This document shows, in pieces, positions 1-8,205 of a DNA stretch of 64,000 bases. This DNA comes from RPQJ01 sp963846315 (GTDB taxonomy: Bacteria; Pseudomonadota; Gammaproteobacteria; Steroidobacterales; Steroidobacteraceae), in NCBI GenBank assembly GCA_963846315.1, contig CAWJVM010000010.1, positions 10,515 to 74,514 of the forward strand, in the 5' to 3' direction. The notes beneath the pieces were generated by a model. It did no database searches. It saw nothing but the letters and a program-made list of their open reading frames with translations, and was not told the origin of the DNA. Each line of letters starts with the position of its first letter. Position 1 is the first letter of the stretch. The position numbers and the translations under genes are program-made.

Positions 1-1408
1 TCCCGCGCGGATCGAGGGCCTGCTTGATCGAGCGCATGGTCGCGAGCGCGACCGGGTCTTTGTAGCGCGCAAGTGTGTCGCGCTTGAGCTGGCCGATGCC
101 GTGCTCCGCGCTGATCGAGCCCCTGAACTCCTGCACGCAGGCATGCACTGCGTGACCGAGGGCGTCCTGCAGTGCCAGGAATCCCTCGCGATCCGTGCCG
201 CCGACGGGCTCGCTCAGGTTGAAGTGCAGATTGCCGTCGCCGACGTGCCCGTAGGCAACCAGACGAGCGGTGGGCGCCACCCGAGCGACCGCTGCGCTCG
301 CCCTGTCCAGGAACGCGGGTAGCGCGGCGACCGGTACCGACACGTCGTGCTTGATGCTGGCGCCCTCGTGACGCTGCGCTTCCGGCACCGACTCGCGCAG
401 GCGCCAGAGTGCTCCACGCTGGGCCAGCGATTCGGCGAACGTGGCTTCGAGCACGTCGCCGCGCGCCAGCGCCGCACCGAGCGCGTCCTCGAGCAGGCCG
501 CGCAGTTGCGGATCGTGACGTGCCGTCGACACTTCGCACAGCACGTAGGCTGGGTATGGCGAGCCCAGCGGGTCGGTCACGCCCGGAATGTGACGCACCG
601 TGAATTCGACCGCGATGCGCGGCAGGTATTCGAACGTCGTGACGCAGTCGCCGGTCGCTTCGCGCAAGTGCGCAAGCAGGTCGACGGCGGCCTGCATGCC
701 GGGCACCGCAACGAATGCGGTTTCGGTCGAGCGGGGCCGTGGGAACAGCTTCAGGCTCGCCGCGGTGATGATTCCCAGCGTCCCTTCGGCGCCGATGAAC
801 AGGTCACGCAGGTCGTACCCGGTATTGTCCTTGCGCAGGCTCGACAAGCCGTCGATCACGCGTCCATCGGCCAGCACGACCTCGAGGCCCAGCACCAGAT
901 CACGGGCCACGCCGTAGCGCACCGCCGCGAGACCTCCGGCGTTGGTCGAAAGGTTGCCGCCGATCTGGCAACTGGCTTCCGACCCCAACGACAACGGAAA
1001 CAGCCGGTCGACGGACTGCGCGGCGGCCTGCACCGCGAGCAGCACGCAACCCGCTTCCGCGACGAGCGAGAAGTTGGCGGAGTCGACCGCGCGGATGCGG
1101 TTCAGCCGGTGCAGCGACAGCACGAGCTGGTCGCCGCGGGCGCTCGGCGTGGCTCCGCCGCAATAACTGGTGTTGCCCCCCTGGGGTACGACGGCGATAC
1201 GCGCCTCGTGACACAGCGTGAGCACCTGTGCGACTTCGGCAGTCGAGGCTGGACAGGCCACGAATGGCGTCGCGCCGCGGTACAGCCCTCGGAAATCGGT
1301 CAGGAACCGTGCGGTTCGGTCGGGTGAGTCGACGCAGCCCGCTGTGCCCAGCAGGCCGCGGATGCGCTGGAGCGCGTCAGCCTGCGCGGCGAGTGCGGCT
1401 GCCTGCAT
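1..1408 (-). CDS. FAD-binding oxidoreductase (D-2-hydroxyacid dehydrogenase/glycolate oxidase GlcD type), 3' end cut
   Basis: Probably oxidises a D-2-hydroxy acid (lactate, glycolate or 2-hydroxyglutarate type) using bound FAD. About 469 residues are visible and only a few C-terminal residues should lie beyond the window edge, since the family is about 460-480 aa long. The N-terminal PCMH-type FAD domain shows GGNTSYCGG near residue 77 and GGNLSTNAGG near residue 153. The C-terminal FAD-oxidase domain shows GHVGDGNLHFN near residue 391 and HGIGQLK near residue 438. The start is the ATG at 1408, 15 bases after the stop of the upstream DsbD-like gene, so the two are probably co-transcribed. The substrate cannot be read from the sequence. 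Confidence 0.85.
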   Translation of the reverse strand, partial: MQAAALAAQADALQRIRGLLGTAGCVDSPDRTARFLTDFRGLYRGATPFVACPASTAEVAQVLTLCHEARIAVVPQGGNTSYCGGATPSARGDQLVLSLHRLNRIRAVDSANFSLVAEAGCVLLAVQAAAQSVDRLFPLSLGSEASCQIGGNLSTNAGGLAAVRYGVARDLVLGLEVVLADGRVIDGLSSLRKDNTGYDLRDLFIGAEGTLGIITAASLKLFPRPRSTETAFVAVPGMQAAVDLLAHLREATGDCVTTFEYLPRIAVEFTVRHIPGVTDPLGSPYPAYVLCEVSTARHDPQLRGLLEDALGAALARGDVLEATFAESLAQRGALWRLRESVPEAQRHEGASIKHDVSVPVAALPAFLDRASAAVARVAPTARLVAYGHVGDGNLHFNLSEPVGGTDREGFLALQDALGHAVHACVQEFRGSISAEHGIGQLKRDTLARYKDPVALATMRSIKQALDPRG

Positions 1409-1423
1409 CCGGACCCGCGACGC

Positions 1424-2758
1424 TCAGGCCGGACGCGGCGCAGCCACTCGGGCCACGACCAGGGAGGCGCCGACGGCGGCAGCCAGCACGAAGATCGAGG
1501 CGAGCGCGTTGGTCAGCAGGTTGGGCGCAAGCAACAGCACGAGGCCGAACCCCAGCATCATGAAGCCGGAGATCAGCTTGAGCAGGCGGCCTTCGGATTC
1601 GCTCAACTTGCGTGCGCCCATGGTCAGGGTGAATACCGTCACGATCGCGAGCAGCGGCAGCACGTAGATCACGTTGTAGGCTGCAAGCCAGGCATAGTAC
1701 TGCCACGACTCGAGGTCCGCGAGCGTCAGTGCGCGCGTGTACACCATCGGGAAGCCGGCGGTGCACAGCAGTTCGTACGAGTTGGCGACGATCGCGAGCA
1801 ACACGGTGCTGACCAGCATCGGGCCCATGCTGCCCGACGCAACCACCTCGCGCATGCGCTTGAACAGGCCGGGCTTGGCGGCATCGGGGATCGACAGGCT
1901 CGGTCCGGCCTTGAACCAGAAGTAATCCTTGATGTTGAGCGTCGCGACGGTCAGCGCGAGCAGGCCCGCCACGAACGTGATCACGCGCAGTTCGCCGGCG
2001 ATCAGGAAGACATTGAGCCACGCCGCCATGAAGACGAAGTAGACGACGCCCGAGAACAGCACGAAGGTGCCACCGACGATCGCCATGCGCGTGCGGCTCT
2101 TCGCGTGCACGAGCAGGCTCAGCAGGAACAGCAGGACGAAGAACGCGCAGGGATTGAACGCATCCATGCCCGCGAGCACGAGCGTCAGGATCGGCAGCGA
2201 GAAGGCTTGCGCATCCACCGGGCCGAGGAACGGCAGGTTGATGGTCGTGCCGGCTTTTTCCTCTGCGGCCGAGAACTGTGTGGTGGCGCCCGTCGCTCCT
2301 GCAGCTGCGCCGGTCACCGGATCGGACGCTCCCGGATTCGCGACCCGCCGTTCATGACAGGCGGTGAGGGCGTCCTCGAGTTGCTTGCCTGTGGTCGCCG
2401 CGGAGTCGTAGCCGATCACGACCTGGCGACAGAACACGAATCCGGGCACTGAGAGTGCCTCGACGCCGAGTGACTGTGCCGTGTCGAAGTAAAATTGCGC
2501 GTTGGCGCGATTGTCCTTGACCACGTAACGCTCGACCTTGAGCCATGCGTATTTCGCTTCGAGTTCGGCGATGAACGGCTTCGCTGCCTGGCAATGCGGG
2601 CAGGTTGGCGAGTAGAAGTAGTAGAGGCGGACGGTGGGTGTGCCGTCCTGGGCAGTGCCGTACCAGAAGTCGTCGGACTTCGGATCACCCGTCGCGGCGC
2701 CGGCGAGACCCGAAATGCACAACAGCACCAGCAGCCAGACCAGTCGGATCGCGGACAT
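1424..2758 (-). CDS. Membrane thiol:disulfide carrier with N-terminal thioredoxin-like domain (DsbD/CcdA-like)
   Basis: Predicted to move reducing equivalents across the inner membrane to the periplasm. The 444-residue protein has a signal peptide (about 1-22), then a periplasmic thioredoxin-like domain with a CPHC pair (Cys53/Cys56). A low-complexity Ala/Thr linker (about 141-165) follows. From about residue 185 there are roughly six to eight hydrophobic helices with Cys204 (FNPCAFF) and Cys332 (LLCTAGFP), placed like the membrane cysteine pair of DsbD/CcdA. Classical DsbD carries its thioredoxin domain at the C-terminus, so the order here is reversed. It lies 15 bases upstream of the FAD oxidase. 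The partner protein is unknown. Confidence 0.8.
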   Translation of the reverse strand: MSAIRLVWLLVLLCISGLAGAATGDPKSDDFWYGTAQDGTPTVRLYYFYSPTCPHCQAAKPFIAELEAKYAWLKVERYVVKDNRANAQFYFDTAQSLGVEALSVPGFVFCRQVVIGYDSAATTGKQLEDALTACHERRVANPGASDPVTGAAAGATGATTQFSAAEEKAGTTINLPFLGPVDAQAFSLPILTLVLAGMDAFNPCAFFVLLFLLSLLVHAKSRTRMAIVGGTFVLFSGVVYFVFMAAWLNVFLIAGELRVITFVAGLLALTVATLNIKDYFWFKAGPSLSIPDAAKPGLFKRMREVVASGSMGPMLVSTVLLAIVANSYELLCTAGFPMVYTRALTLADLESWQYYAWLAAYNVIYVLPLLAIVTVFTLTMGARKLSESEGRLLKLISGFMMLGFGLVLLLAPNLLTNALASIFVLAAAVGASLVVARVAAPRPA

Positions 2759-2796
2759 TCAGTGCCAACCTGTGGTTCCGGAGGAGCGCGAATTCT

Positions 2797-2820
2797 AGCG
2801 GGACGGCCGGCCGTCTCGCT
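2797..2820 (-). terminator. Hairpin downstream of the Anbu operon (possible terminator)
   Basis: A 24-base near-perfect palindrome (core GACGGCCGGCCGTC, flanked by AGCG/CGCT with one mismatch) sits about 35 bases after the Anbu stop and 38 bases before the next gene. There is no clear T-tract after it, so termination is inferred only from position and stem strength. Confidence 0.4.
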
Positions 2821-2854
2821 CCGTTCTTCTACCGATGCGGGTAGCGGGAACTTT

Positions 2855-3649
2855 TCACTTAACGCGGCTCGGCAGCCGTGACGGAGGCGGAGCCAGCCGT
2901 CCCGGCTCCGGCGGCGACGACATCAGCCAGTCCGGATTCGGCAATTCGCTGAAGATTTCGCGCAGGGCCTCGCCCCAGCGTTCGCGGATGCGGTGGAAGT
3001 ACTCGTTGGTCGAATCGATGTCGACGTGGCTGCTGATGCGGCACTCGTCGCGCCGGACGATGACCAGGTCGAGCGGCAGGCCCACCGACAGGTTCGAGCG
3101 GATCGTCGAGTCCATCGAGATCAGCGCGCATTTCGCCGCTTCGCTCAGCGGCATGCTGCGGCGGATCACCCGGTCGATGATGGGCTTGCCGTACTTCGAC
3201 TCGCCGATCTGGAAATACGACGTGTCGGGCGTGGCTTCGACGAAGTTGCCGGCGGCGTAGATGTGGAAAAGGCGCGGGGTCTCACCCTTGATCTGGCCGC
3301 CGAGGATGAAAGACGCGTTGAATTCGATGCCTTGCAGTCGCAGCGCCTCCGCATCGCGCTGGTGCATTTCACGCAGGGCGCTGCCGACGCACCGTGCCGC
3401 CTCGAACAGGTTCGGGCACAGCAGCAGGCTGGACTCGCCCTGCGCGCTTATGCGTTCCGCGAGCAGGTTGAGCGCGCCCTGCGTGATGGCGAGGTTGCCG
3501 GCCGACATCAGCACGATCACGCGGTCGCCCGCGCGCTCGAACACGGTGGTCTTGCGAAACGTGTTGATCTGGTCGACGCCGGCGTTGGTGCGCGAGTCCG
3601 ACAGGAACACGAGGCCCGCATCCAGCAGCATCGCTACGCAATACGTCAT
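2855..3649 (-). CDS. anbu: Anbu, proteasome-type (ancestral beta subunit) protease
   Basis: Ntn-hydrolase fold peptidase related to HslV and the 20S proteasome beta subunit. The ATG at 3649 gives MTYCVAML, so removal of Met exposes Thr1 as the N-terminal nucleophile. Asp17 (LSDSR) and Lys32 (FRKTT) follow at the spacing expected for this family, and the 264 aa length fits. An in-frame ATG at 3778 would add 43 residues, bury the Thr and overlap the upstream gene, so it is rejected. It is the last gene of a four-gene run (ATP-grasp, alpha-E, transglutaminase, Anbu), an arrangement known to accompany Anbu in many proteobacteria. Its physiological substrate is unknown. Confidence 0.9.
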   Translation of the reverse strand: MTYCVAMLLDAGLVFLSDSRTNAGVDQINTFRKTTVFERAGDRVIVLMSAGNLAITQGALNLLAERISAQGESSLLLCPNLFEAARCVGSALREMHQRDAEALRLQGIEFNASFILGGQIKGETPRLFHIYAAGNFVEATPDTSYFQIGESKYGKPIIDRVIRRSMPLSEAAKCALISMDSTIRSNLSVGLPLDLVIVRRDECRISSHVDIDSTNEYFHRIRERWGEALREIFSELPNPDWLMSSPPEPGRLAPPPSRLPSRVK

Positions 3650-3731
3650 GAGGGATCCGGTGGTGCGGTGAGGATACGAATGGTAGGCCCGCAACGATGC
3701 CGCTGCAAAGCGCGAACCCGGCGGCAGGCTC

Positions 3732-4580
3732 TCACTGTTGCTGATGTGACCCGGCCAGCGAAGGTGCCGCTCCGCCAAAAGCGGCCAGTTTGACGGCGAC
3801 GCTCAGTTGTTCGCGGCCGCCGCCGCGGCGCACGCCGCGCACGGGTGCGGCGTCGAGATAGTCGCGTCCGACCGCGAGCCGGCAATGCGCAGCGCCTGCC
3901 GCCTCGCCGTGCGTGACGTCGAGGCTCAGCCAGCCGTCGTCACCACCGATCCAGGCGTCCACCCAGGCGTGGCTTGCGACTTCGCCGGTCTCGCCGGTGT
4001 AGAAGTAGCCGCTGACGTAGCGGGCTGGAATGCCCGCAGCCCGGCAACACGCCACGTACACATGGGCCTGGTCCTGGCAGACACCGAAGCCGAGGTCGAG
4101 CACTTCGGCTGCGGAATGGCTGACGTCCGTCACTCCGGGCTCGTACGCGACGGCTTCGCGTACGCCGGCAACGAGGTCGAGCAGCGTGGCCCGTGACGGC
4201 GGATGACGCCCCAGGTGGCGTTCGGCGATGTCGCGCAGGCTGCTGTTGGCCCGCGTCAGCGCCGTCGGTGCGAGGAATGCGAGATGCGACAGTTCACCGT
4301 CCATCGGCGGCATCGTGCGATTGCCTGCGTCGTCGGGCGCAATGTCGGCGATGCCCTCGACGACAATCCGCATTTCATTGTGCGGCGCTTCCATCGTCAC
4401 GACGTGCGTGACGTTGCCGTAGGGGTCGATCTGCTCGAGCCGTTCGCCCGGCAACGTGATGCGCCAGGACAGCACACGCTGCCCACGCTCGGCCCGCGGC
4501 GTGAGCTTCAGCGACTGGATGCTGTAGCTCACGGTCTCTTCGTAGACGTAGCAGGTCTCGTGACGGATGTGCAGCTGCAT
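3732..4580 (-). CDS. Transglutaminase-like cysteine peptidase of the Anbu operon
   Basis: 282-residue protein with an N-terminal beta-rich domain (about 1-125) followed by a transglutaminase-like papain-fold core. The catalytic triad is visible: Cys168 in GFGVCQDQAH, His204 in VASHAWVD and Asp221 in LSLDVTHG. Bacterial members are thought to act as peptidases or amidases rather than protein cross-linkers. It starts 22 bases after the alpha-E gene and ends 82 bases before Anbu. In this conserved cluster it is presumed to act with the ATP-grasp and alpha-E proteins on peptides that may be made by ligation, which is inference from synteny. Confidence 0.88.
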   Translation of the reverse strand: MQLHIRHETCYVYEETVSYSIQSLKLTPRAERGQRVLSWRITLPGERLEQIDPYGNVTHVVTMEAPHNEMRIVVEGIADIAPDDAGNRTMPPMDGELSHLAFLAPTALTRANSSLRDIAERHLGRHPPSRATLLDLVAGVREAVAYEPGVTDVSHSAAEVLDLGFGVCQDQAHVYVACCRAAGIPARYVSGYFYTGETGEVASHAWVDAWIGGDDGWLSLDVTHGEAAGAAHCRLAVGRDYLDAAPVRGVRRGGGREQLSVAVKLAAFGGAAPSLAGSHQQQ

Positions 4581-4602
4581 GGTGTGCCCCGTGTGGCGGC
4601 CG

Positions 4603-5556
4603 TCAGGTGGGAACGACGTGGCCGAGGAAATCGCGGCCGATGCGCTCGTTCAGGTCCCAAACGCGCGCGGTCACGTCCTGCAGCAGGGTTTCTGCACCGC
4701 CGGCACCGAGCATGTCGAGTGTCCCGAAGCGCAGCATCGAATGCAGCACGCCGGCGCGACGCTGCGTTTCCCCCGACTGTGTGTTGGCGACCGCGGCCAG
4801 GTTGTCGAACACGAGTTCGGCGGAGCGGAGGAGTGATCGCGGCACGTCGGGCCGGAATGCCGCGAACTCGACGACGTGCATCGGCGTGACCCGGTCGCGC
4901 GAGACACGACGAAAAATTTCGTAGGCCGACAGCGCCCGCAGCAGCACGGTCCATGGCAGGTAGTCGTGCGTGACCGGCTCACCCTCGTTGTCCGTCGCCT
5001 CGCAGGCAAGCCGGATGCGCAGCAGGCGCGCAACGCCGTCGGCGCGTTCGAGGAACGTGCCCATCTGCATGAAATGGTAGCCCTCGTCGCGCAGCATCGA
5101 GCCGAGCACGACGCCGCGGGCGAGATGCGCGCGGTATTTGACCCACTCGATGAACTCGGCGACGTTACGGGCCGAAAACCGGTTCGGCGCATTGCTGCGG
5201 GCCTCGAGCCACGTGGCGTTGAAGGTTTCCCACATCTCGCTCGAGATCGAGCCGCGCACGGCCCGGGCGTTCTCGCGCGCGGCGCGCAGGCAGTTCAGGA
5301 TGCTCGAAGGATTCTCGCGGTCGAACGCCAGGAAGTCGATGACGCGATGCGCCTCGTAGTCTTCGCCGAAGCGTGCGGCGTACTCGTCGGCGAAATTCAG
5401 CGTCGAAAGCGTCAAGCCCCAGCCGACGCCTTCGCTGGTGCTCTTGCGCGGCAGCAGCGACAGCCGGTACTGCACGTCGAGCGTGCGCGCGAGATTCTCC
5501 GCGCGCTCAGCGTAGCGACCGAGCCAGAAGACGTGATCGGCGGTGCGGCTCAGCAC
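4603..5556 (-). CDS. Alpha-E domain protein of the Anbu operon
   Basis: 317-residue soluble, almost entirely helical protein beginning MLSRTADHVFWLGRYAERAE, the typical opening of the alpha-E (DUF403) family. There is no signal peptide or membrane helix. The family has no assigned biochemical activity. It is almost always encoded next to a circularly permuted ATP-grasp gene, as here, where the gap is four bases, indicating translational coupling. A scaffold or subunit role with the ATP-grasp enzyme is plausible but inferred only from that association. Confidence 0.88.
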   Translation of the reverse strand: MLSRTADHVFWLGRYAERAENLARTLDVQYRLSLLPRKSTSEGVGWGLTLSTLNFADEYAARFGEDYEAHRVIDFLAFDRENPSSILNCLRAARENARAVRGSISSEMWETFNATWLEARSNAPNRFSARNVAEFIEWVKYRAHLARGVVLGSMLRDEGYHFMQMGTFLERADGVARLLRIRLACEATDNEGEPVTHDYLPWTVLLRALSAYEIFRRVSRDRVTPMHVVEFAAFRPDVPRSLLRSAELVFDNLAAVANTQSGETQRRAGVLHSMLRFGTLDMLGAGGAETLLQDVTARVWDLNERIGRDFLGHVVPT

Positions 5557-5560
5557 GCGG

Positions 5561-6991
5561 TCAGCCCTCCAGCACCCAGGTGTCTTTGGTGCCGCCGCCC
5601 TGCGACGAGTTCACGACCAGCGAACCGGCCCGCAACGCGACGCGCGTCAGTCCGCCAGGAACGATCGTGATCTCCTTGCCCGACAGCACGAACGGCCGCA
5701 GGTCGATGTGGCGCGGCGCGACGCCTTGTTCGACGAACGTCGGGCAGGTTGACAGCGCCAGCGTCGGCTGCGCGATGTATTTCTCAGGTGCCGCGAGAAT
5801 GCGCAGGCGGAAATCCTCGCGCTCCGCTTGCGAAGCGGTGGGTCCGACCAGCATCCCGTAGCCGCCGGCGCCGTGCACTTCCTTCACCACCAGTTCATCG
5901 AGGTGCGCGAGTGTGTAGGCAAGGTCGTCTGGCTTGCGCAGGATGCGAGTCGGCACGTTCGACAGCAGCGGCTCCTCGCCGAGGTAGAACCGCACCATGT
6001 CCGGCACGCAAGGGTAGATCGACTTGTCGTCCGCAATGCCGGTGCCGATGGCGTTGGCGATGGTCACGCGGCCGGCCCGATACGCGGACATCAGGCCGGG
6101 TACGCCCAGGGCCGAGTCGGAGCGGAAGACGAGCGGGTCGAGGAAGTCGTCGTCGATGCGGCGATAGATGACGTCGACACGCTGCGGGCCCTGCGTGGTC
6201 CGCATGTAGACGAAGCCGCCGCGCACGAACAGGTCCTGGCCTTCGACGAGTTCGATGCCCATCTGCTGCGCGAGGAACGCATGTTCGAAGTAGGCGCTGT
6301 TGTGCGCACCCGGGGTCAGCACGACCACCACCGGCGCCGCGACACCCGCGGGCGCGACGCTCGCCAGGTTCTCCAGCAACCGGTCCGGATAGTGCTCGAC
6401 GGGCGCGACGCGATTGAGGGCGAACAGTTCGGGAAAGAGCCGCATCATCATCTTGCGGTCTTCGAGCATGTACGACACGCCCGATGGCACCCGCAGGTTG
6501 TCTTCCAGGACGTAGAACTCGCCCTCGCCTGCACGTACGACGTCGATGCCGGCGATGTGGGCGTAGATGCCGCCGGGAACGTCCAGCCCCTGCATCTCGG
6601 GGCGGTACTGGTCGTTGCAGAAGATCTGCTCCGGGCTCAGGACGCCGGCGCGCAGGATGTCCTGGCCGTGGTAGATGTCCGCGATGAACGCGTTGAGCGC
6701 CTGCACGCGCTGGCGCAGACCGGCCGCGAGCTTGCGCCACTCCTCGGCCGAGAGGATGCGCGGCACGATGTCGAACGGAATCAGCCGCTCGTTGCCGTCC
6801 TGCTCGCCGTAGACGGCAAACGTGATCCCGACGCGGTGAAAGAGGCTGTCGGCCTCAGCGCGCTTCTGTCGCAGCGCGTCCTCGGGTTCGCGGATCAGCC
6901 AGTCGGAATAGACGGAATAGGGGGCGCGCACCTGCCCGTCGGCGGTGTACATCTCGTCATAAGGCACGGTGGCGGTGGCGGCAGGTTCCAT
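5561..6991 (-). CDS. Circularly permuted ATP-grasp protein of the Anbu operon
   Basis: 476-residue member of the circularly permuted ATP-grasp family (DUF404/DUF407 type). Visible features are the N-terminal YDEMYTADGQVRAPY segment, the central EDNLRVPSGVSYMLEDRKM block (about residues 162-180), the IYRRIDDDFLDP acidic motif (about 270) and the VKEVHGAGGYGMLVGP loop (about 370), which resembles a nucleotide-binding element. ATP-grasp enzymes ligate carboxylates to amines or thiols, so a peptide-ligase role has been proposed for this group, unproven. It is the first gene of the Anbu operon. Its ATG lies about 20 bases after the transcription start predicted from the upstream sigma-54 promoter. 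No strong Shine-Dalgarno sequence is visible. Confidence 0.88.
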   Translation of the reverse strand: MEPAATATVPYDEMYTADGQVRAPYSVYSDWLIREPEDALRQKRAEADSLFHRVGITFAVYGEQDGNERLIPFDIVPRILSAEEWRKLAAGLRQRVQALNAFIADIYHGQDILRAGVLSPEQIFCNDQYRPEMQGLDVPGGIYAHIAGIDVVRAGEGEFYVLEDNLRVPSGVSYMLEDRKMMMRLFPELFALNRVAPVEHYPDRLLENLASVAPAGVAAPVVVVLTPGAHNSAYFEHAFLAQQMGIELVEGQDLFVRGGFVYMRTTQGPQRVDVIYRRIDDDFLDPLVFRSDSALGVPGLMSAYRAGRVTIANAIGTGIADDKSIYPCVPDMVRFYLGEEPLLSNVPTRILRKPDDLAYTLAHLDELVVKEVHGAGGYGMLVGPTASQAEREDFRLRILAAPEKYIAQPTLALSTCPTFVEQGVAPRHIDLRPFVLSGKEITIVPGGLTRVALRAGSLVVNSSQGGGTKDTWVLEG

Positions 6992-7020
6992 GGAGCGTCG
7001 GCAGGGAGTTCGGTTCGCTC

Positions 7021-7037
7021 TAGCGAGAATCGTGCCA
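7021..7037 (-). promoter_or_regulatory. Sigma-54 (RpoN) promoter for the Anbu operon
   Basis: Minus-strand sequence TTGGCACG-ATTC-TCGCT matches the RpoN consensus YTGGCACG-N4-TTGCW with a single mismatch in the -12 element, and the GG and GC dinucleotides are correctly spaced. The predicted transcription start, about 12 bases further on, is roughly 20 bases before the ATP-grasp ATG at 6991. The agreement of motif, orientation and distance makes it convincing for a motif-based call. Confidence 0.75.
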
Positions 7038-7067
7038 AGCCTGAAACAGCGACGATCAGCCCTTTCC

Positions 7068-7125
7068 TGCGCCCAGGTGGTGCAGGGAAAGGCGTGCGGC
7101 GACTGCGATGACCCAATCTGGTGCG
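7068..7125. promoter_or_regulatory. Two NtrC-like enhancer sites upstream of the sigma-54 promoter
   Basis: Two dyads resemble the NtrC consensus TGCACCA-N3-TGGTGCA. Positions 7068-7084 read TGCGCCC-AGG-TGGTGCA (12 of 14 arm bases). Positions 7109-7125 read TGACCCA-ATC-TGGTGCG (11 of 14). A third bare half-site, TGGTGCG, is at 7134-7140. They lie about 55-130 bases upstream of the predicted start, a workable distance for a sigma-54 activator. That NtrC itself binds is inference. Confidence 0.5.
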
Positions 7126-7178
7126 AGGCTCGTTGGTGCGCGACGGGCCGATCGCATGGCCGGCATTCGACGGACGGT

Positions 7179-7664
7179 TCAATACCGGCCGTGAGTCTTG
7201 TAGAGGTAGTTCGTGAGCTCAGCGGTCTGCATCGAGAGCCGACGTTGCAACTCGTGCACGACGCGAACGATGGCGCGCATGACGCGGTAGACCACGTGGG
7301 GGTGGTTGTCGAGCAGGCTTTCGAGGTCGCCGCGGCTCAGGCCGAGCACGCGCGTGCCGTCGAGCGCCACCAGGGAGGCGTAACGCGTCGCCCCGTCGAG
7401 GAACGACAGCTCGCCGACCACGTCGCCGGGCTTGAGCACGTTGAGGGTGACTTCGTTGTCGGTGCCGGCCGCCTTGACCACGGCCACGCCACCGGCCGCC
7501 ACGACATAGAGGTGATCGTCGCTGTCGCCTTCGCGGACCAGCAAGTCGCCCGCGGCGAAATCGCGCAAAGTCATGACCGCAGCAAGGGTCTTGCGCTGGT
7601 CTTCGGTCATCTCGCTAGCCAGCTTGGATTTGCTCAGGCCTTCGAGGATGGCGGCTTGGGTCAT
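7179..7664 (-). CDS. Cyclic-nucleotide-binding domain protein (cupin-like sensor, no DNA-binding domain)
   Basis: 161-residue protein made almost entirely of one cNMP-binding domain. Residues 30-145 run from LRDFAAGDLLVREGDSDDHLYVV to the GELSFLDGATRYASLVA phosphate-binding cassette, where Arg follows the family pattern, followed by a terminal helix. There is no helix-turn-helix C-terminus, so it is not a Crp/Fnr regulator and more likely a stand-alone sensor or adaptor. The ATG at 7664 is chosen because longer in-frame versions run into the 7803-7918 palindromic element. It is separated from the sigma-54 promoter region by about 140 bases on the same strand. Confidence 0.75.
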   Translation of the reverse strand: MTQAAILEGLSKSKLASEMTEDQRKTLAAVMTLRDFAAGDLLVREGDSDDHLYVVAAGGVAVVKAAGTDNEVTLNVLKPGDVVGELSFLDGATRYASLVALDGTRVLGLSRGDLESLLDNHPHVVYRVMRAIVRVVHELQRRLSMQTAELTNYLYKTHGRY

Positions 7665-8205
7665 GACGGACTCCGGCAACGTGGACTGGTTCCGGATTGT
7701 CGCGGTAGCGCCCCCGTCTAGCCAGTAGGTGAAATCCGTGCGAATCAATCTATCGCGCTTTGTCTTTGCACCGGAATCTTGATTTCGAGACGGAAGGTGC
7801 CAGGGACACGCCCTCCCGGACTGATCCGCGAGGACGCCGTTAACCCATCCATGGGGGCTCCGGCCGCGCCGTCCATGGCGCGGACGGCCTCGCGGATCAG
7901 TCCGGGAGGGCGTGTCCCGACCTGGCGACATTGCCGTCCAGCGGTCTCGAAGAGTTGGTGCTCACTTTCAATTGCGCCAGACAGCTGATCGGGGACCTAC
8001 GGAGCTGTCCCGGTTGTGACCGCAGGCCTGACAACCGAGCTGCCGAACCAAACTGTGCCGCGTCGATCGATCGCGCGATCACCGACCTGCGCCTCGAATT
8101 GAGCTCGACGGTCCCGATGCACTGTCGGGGGTTCGACCTCCGGGATCGACCTGCGGGGCCGTCCGCGCCACCGCTGCGCTGTCGCTGCTGCAGCGGCTTG
8201 CGCGA
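7665..8205. other. 541-bp non-coding stretch holding a palindromic element
   Basis: No convincing gene lies here. The short open frames on both strands have no recognisable protein features. The left third should hold the promoter of the cNMP-binding gene, and positions 7803-7918 are a large inverted repeat. The remaining sequence up to the cfa stop shows no terminator with a T-tract and nothing else recognisable. Confidence 0.6.
7803..7918. repeat. 116-bp palindromic element with 31-bp perfect inverted arms
   Basis: Arms 7803-7833 and 7888-7918 are perfect reverse complements (outer end GGGACACGCCCTCCCGGACT). They enclose a 54-base centre containing TTAACCCATCCATGGGGGC and a second CCATGG, so the centre can also fold back. 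There is no coding content. The size and fold-back structure resemble the dispersed REP/MITE-like palindromes found between genes in many gammaproteobacteria. Copy number cannot be judged from one window. Confidence 0.8.

Noticed and set aside
8160..8205. Terminator after cfa
   Set aside because: A six-base stem CCGCTG/CAGCGG exists but no T-tract follows on the minus strand.
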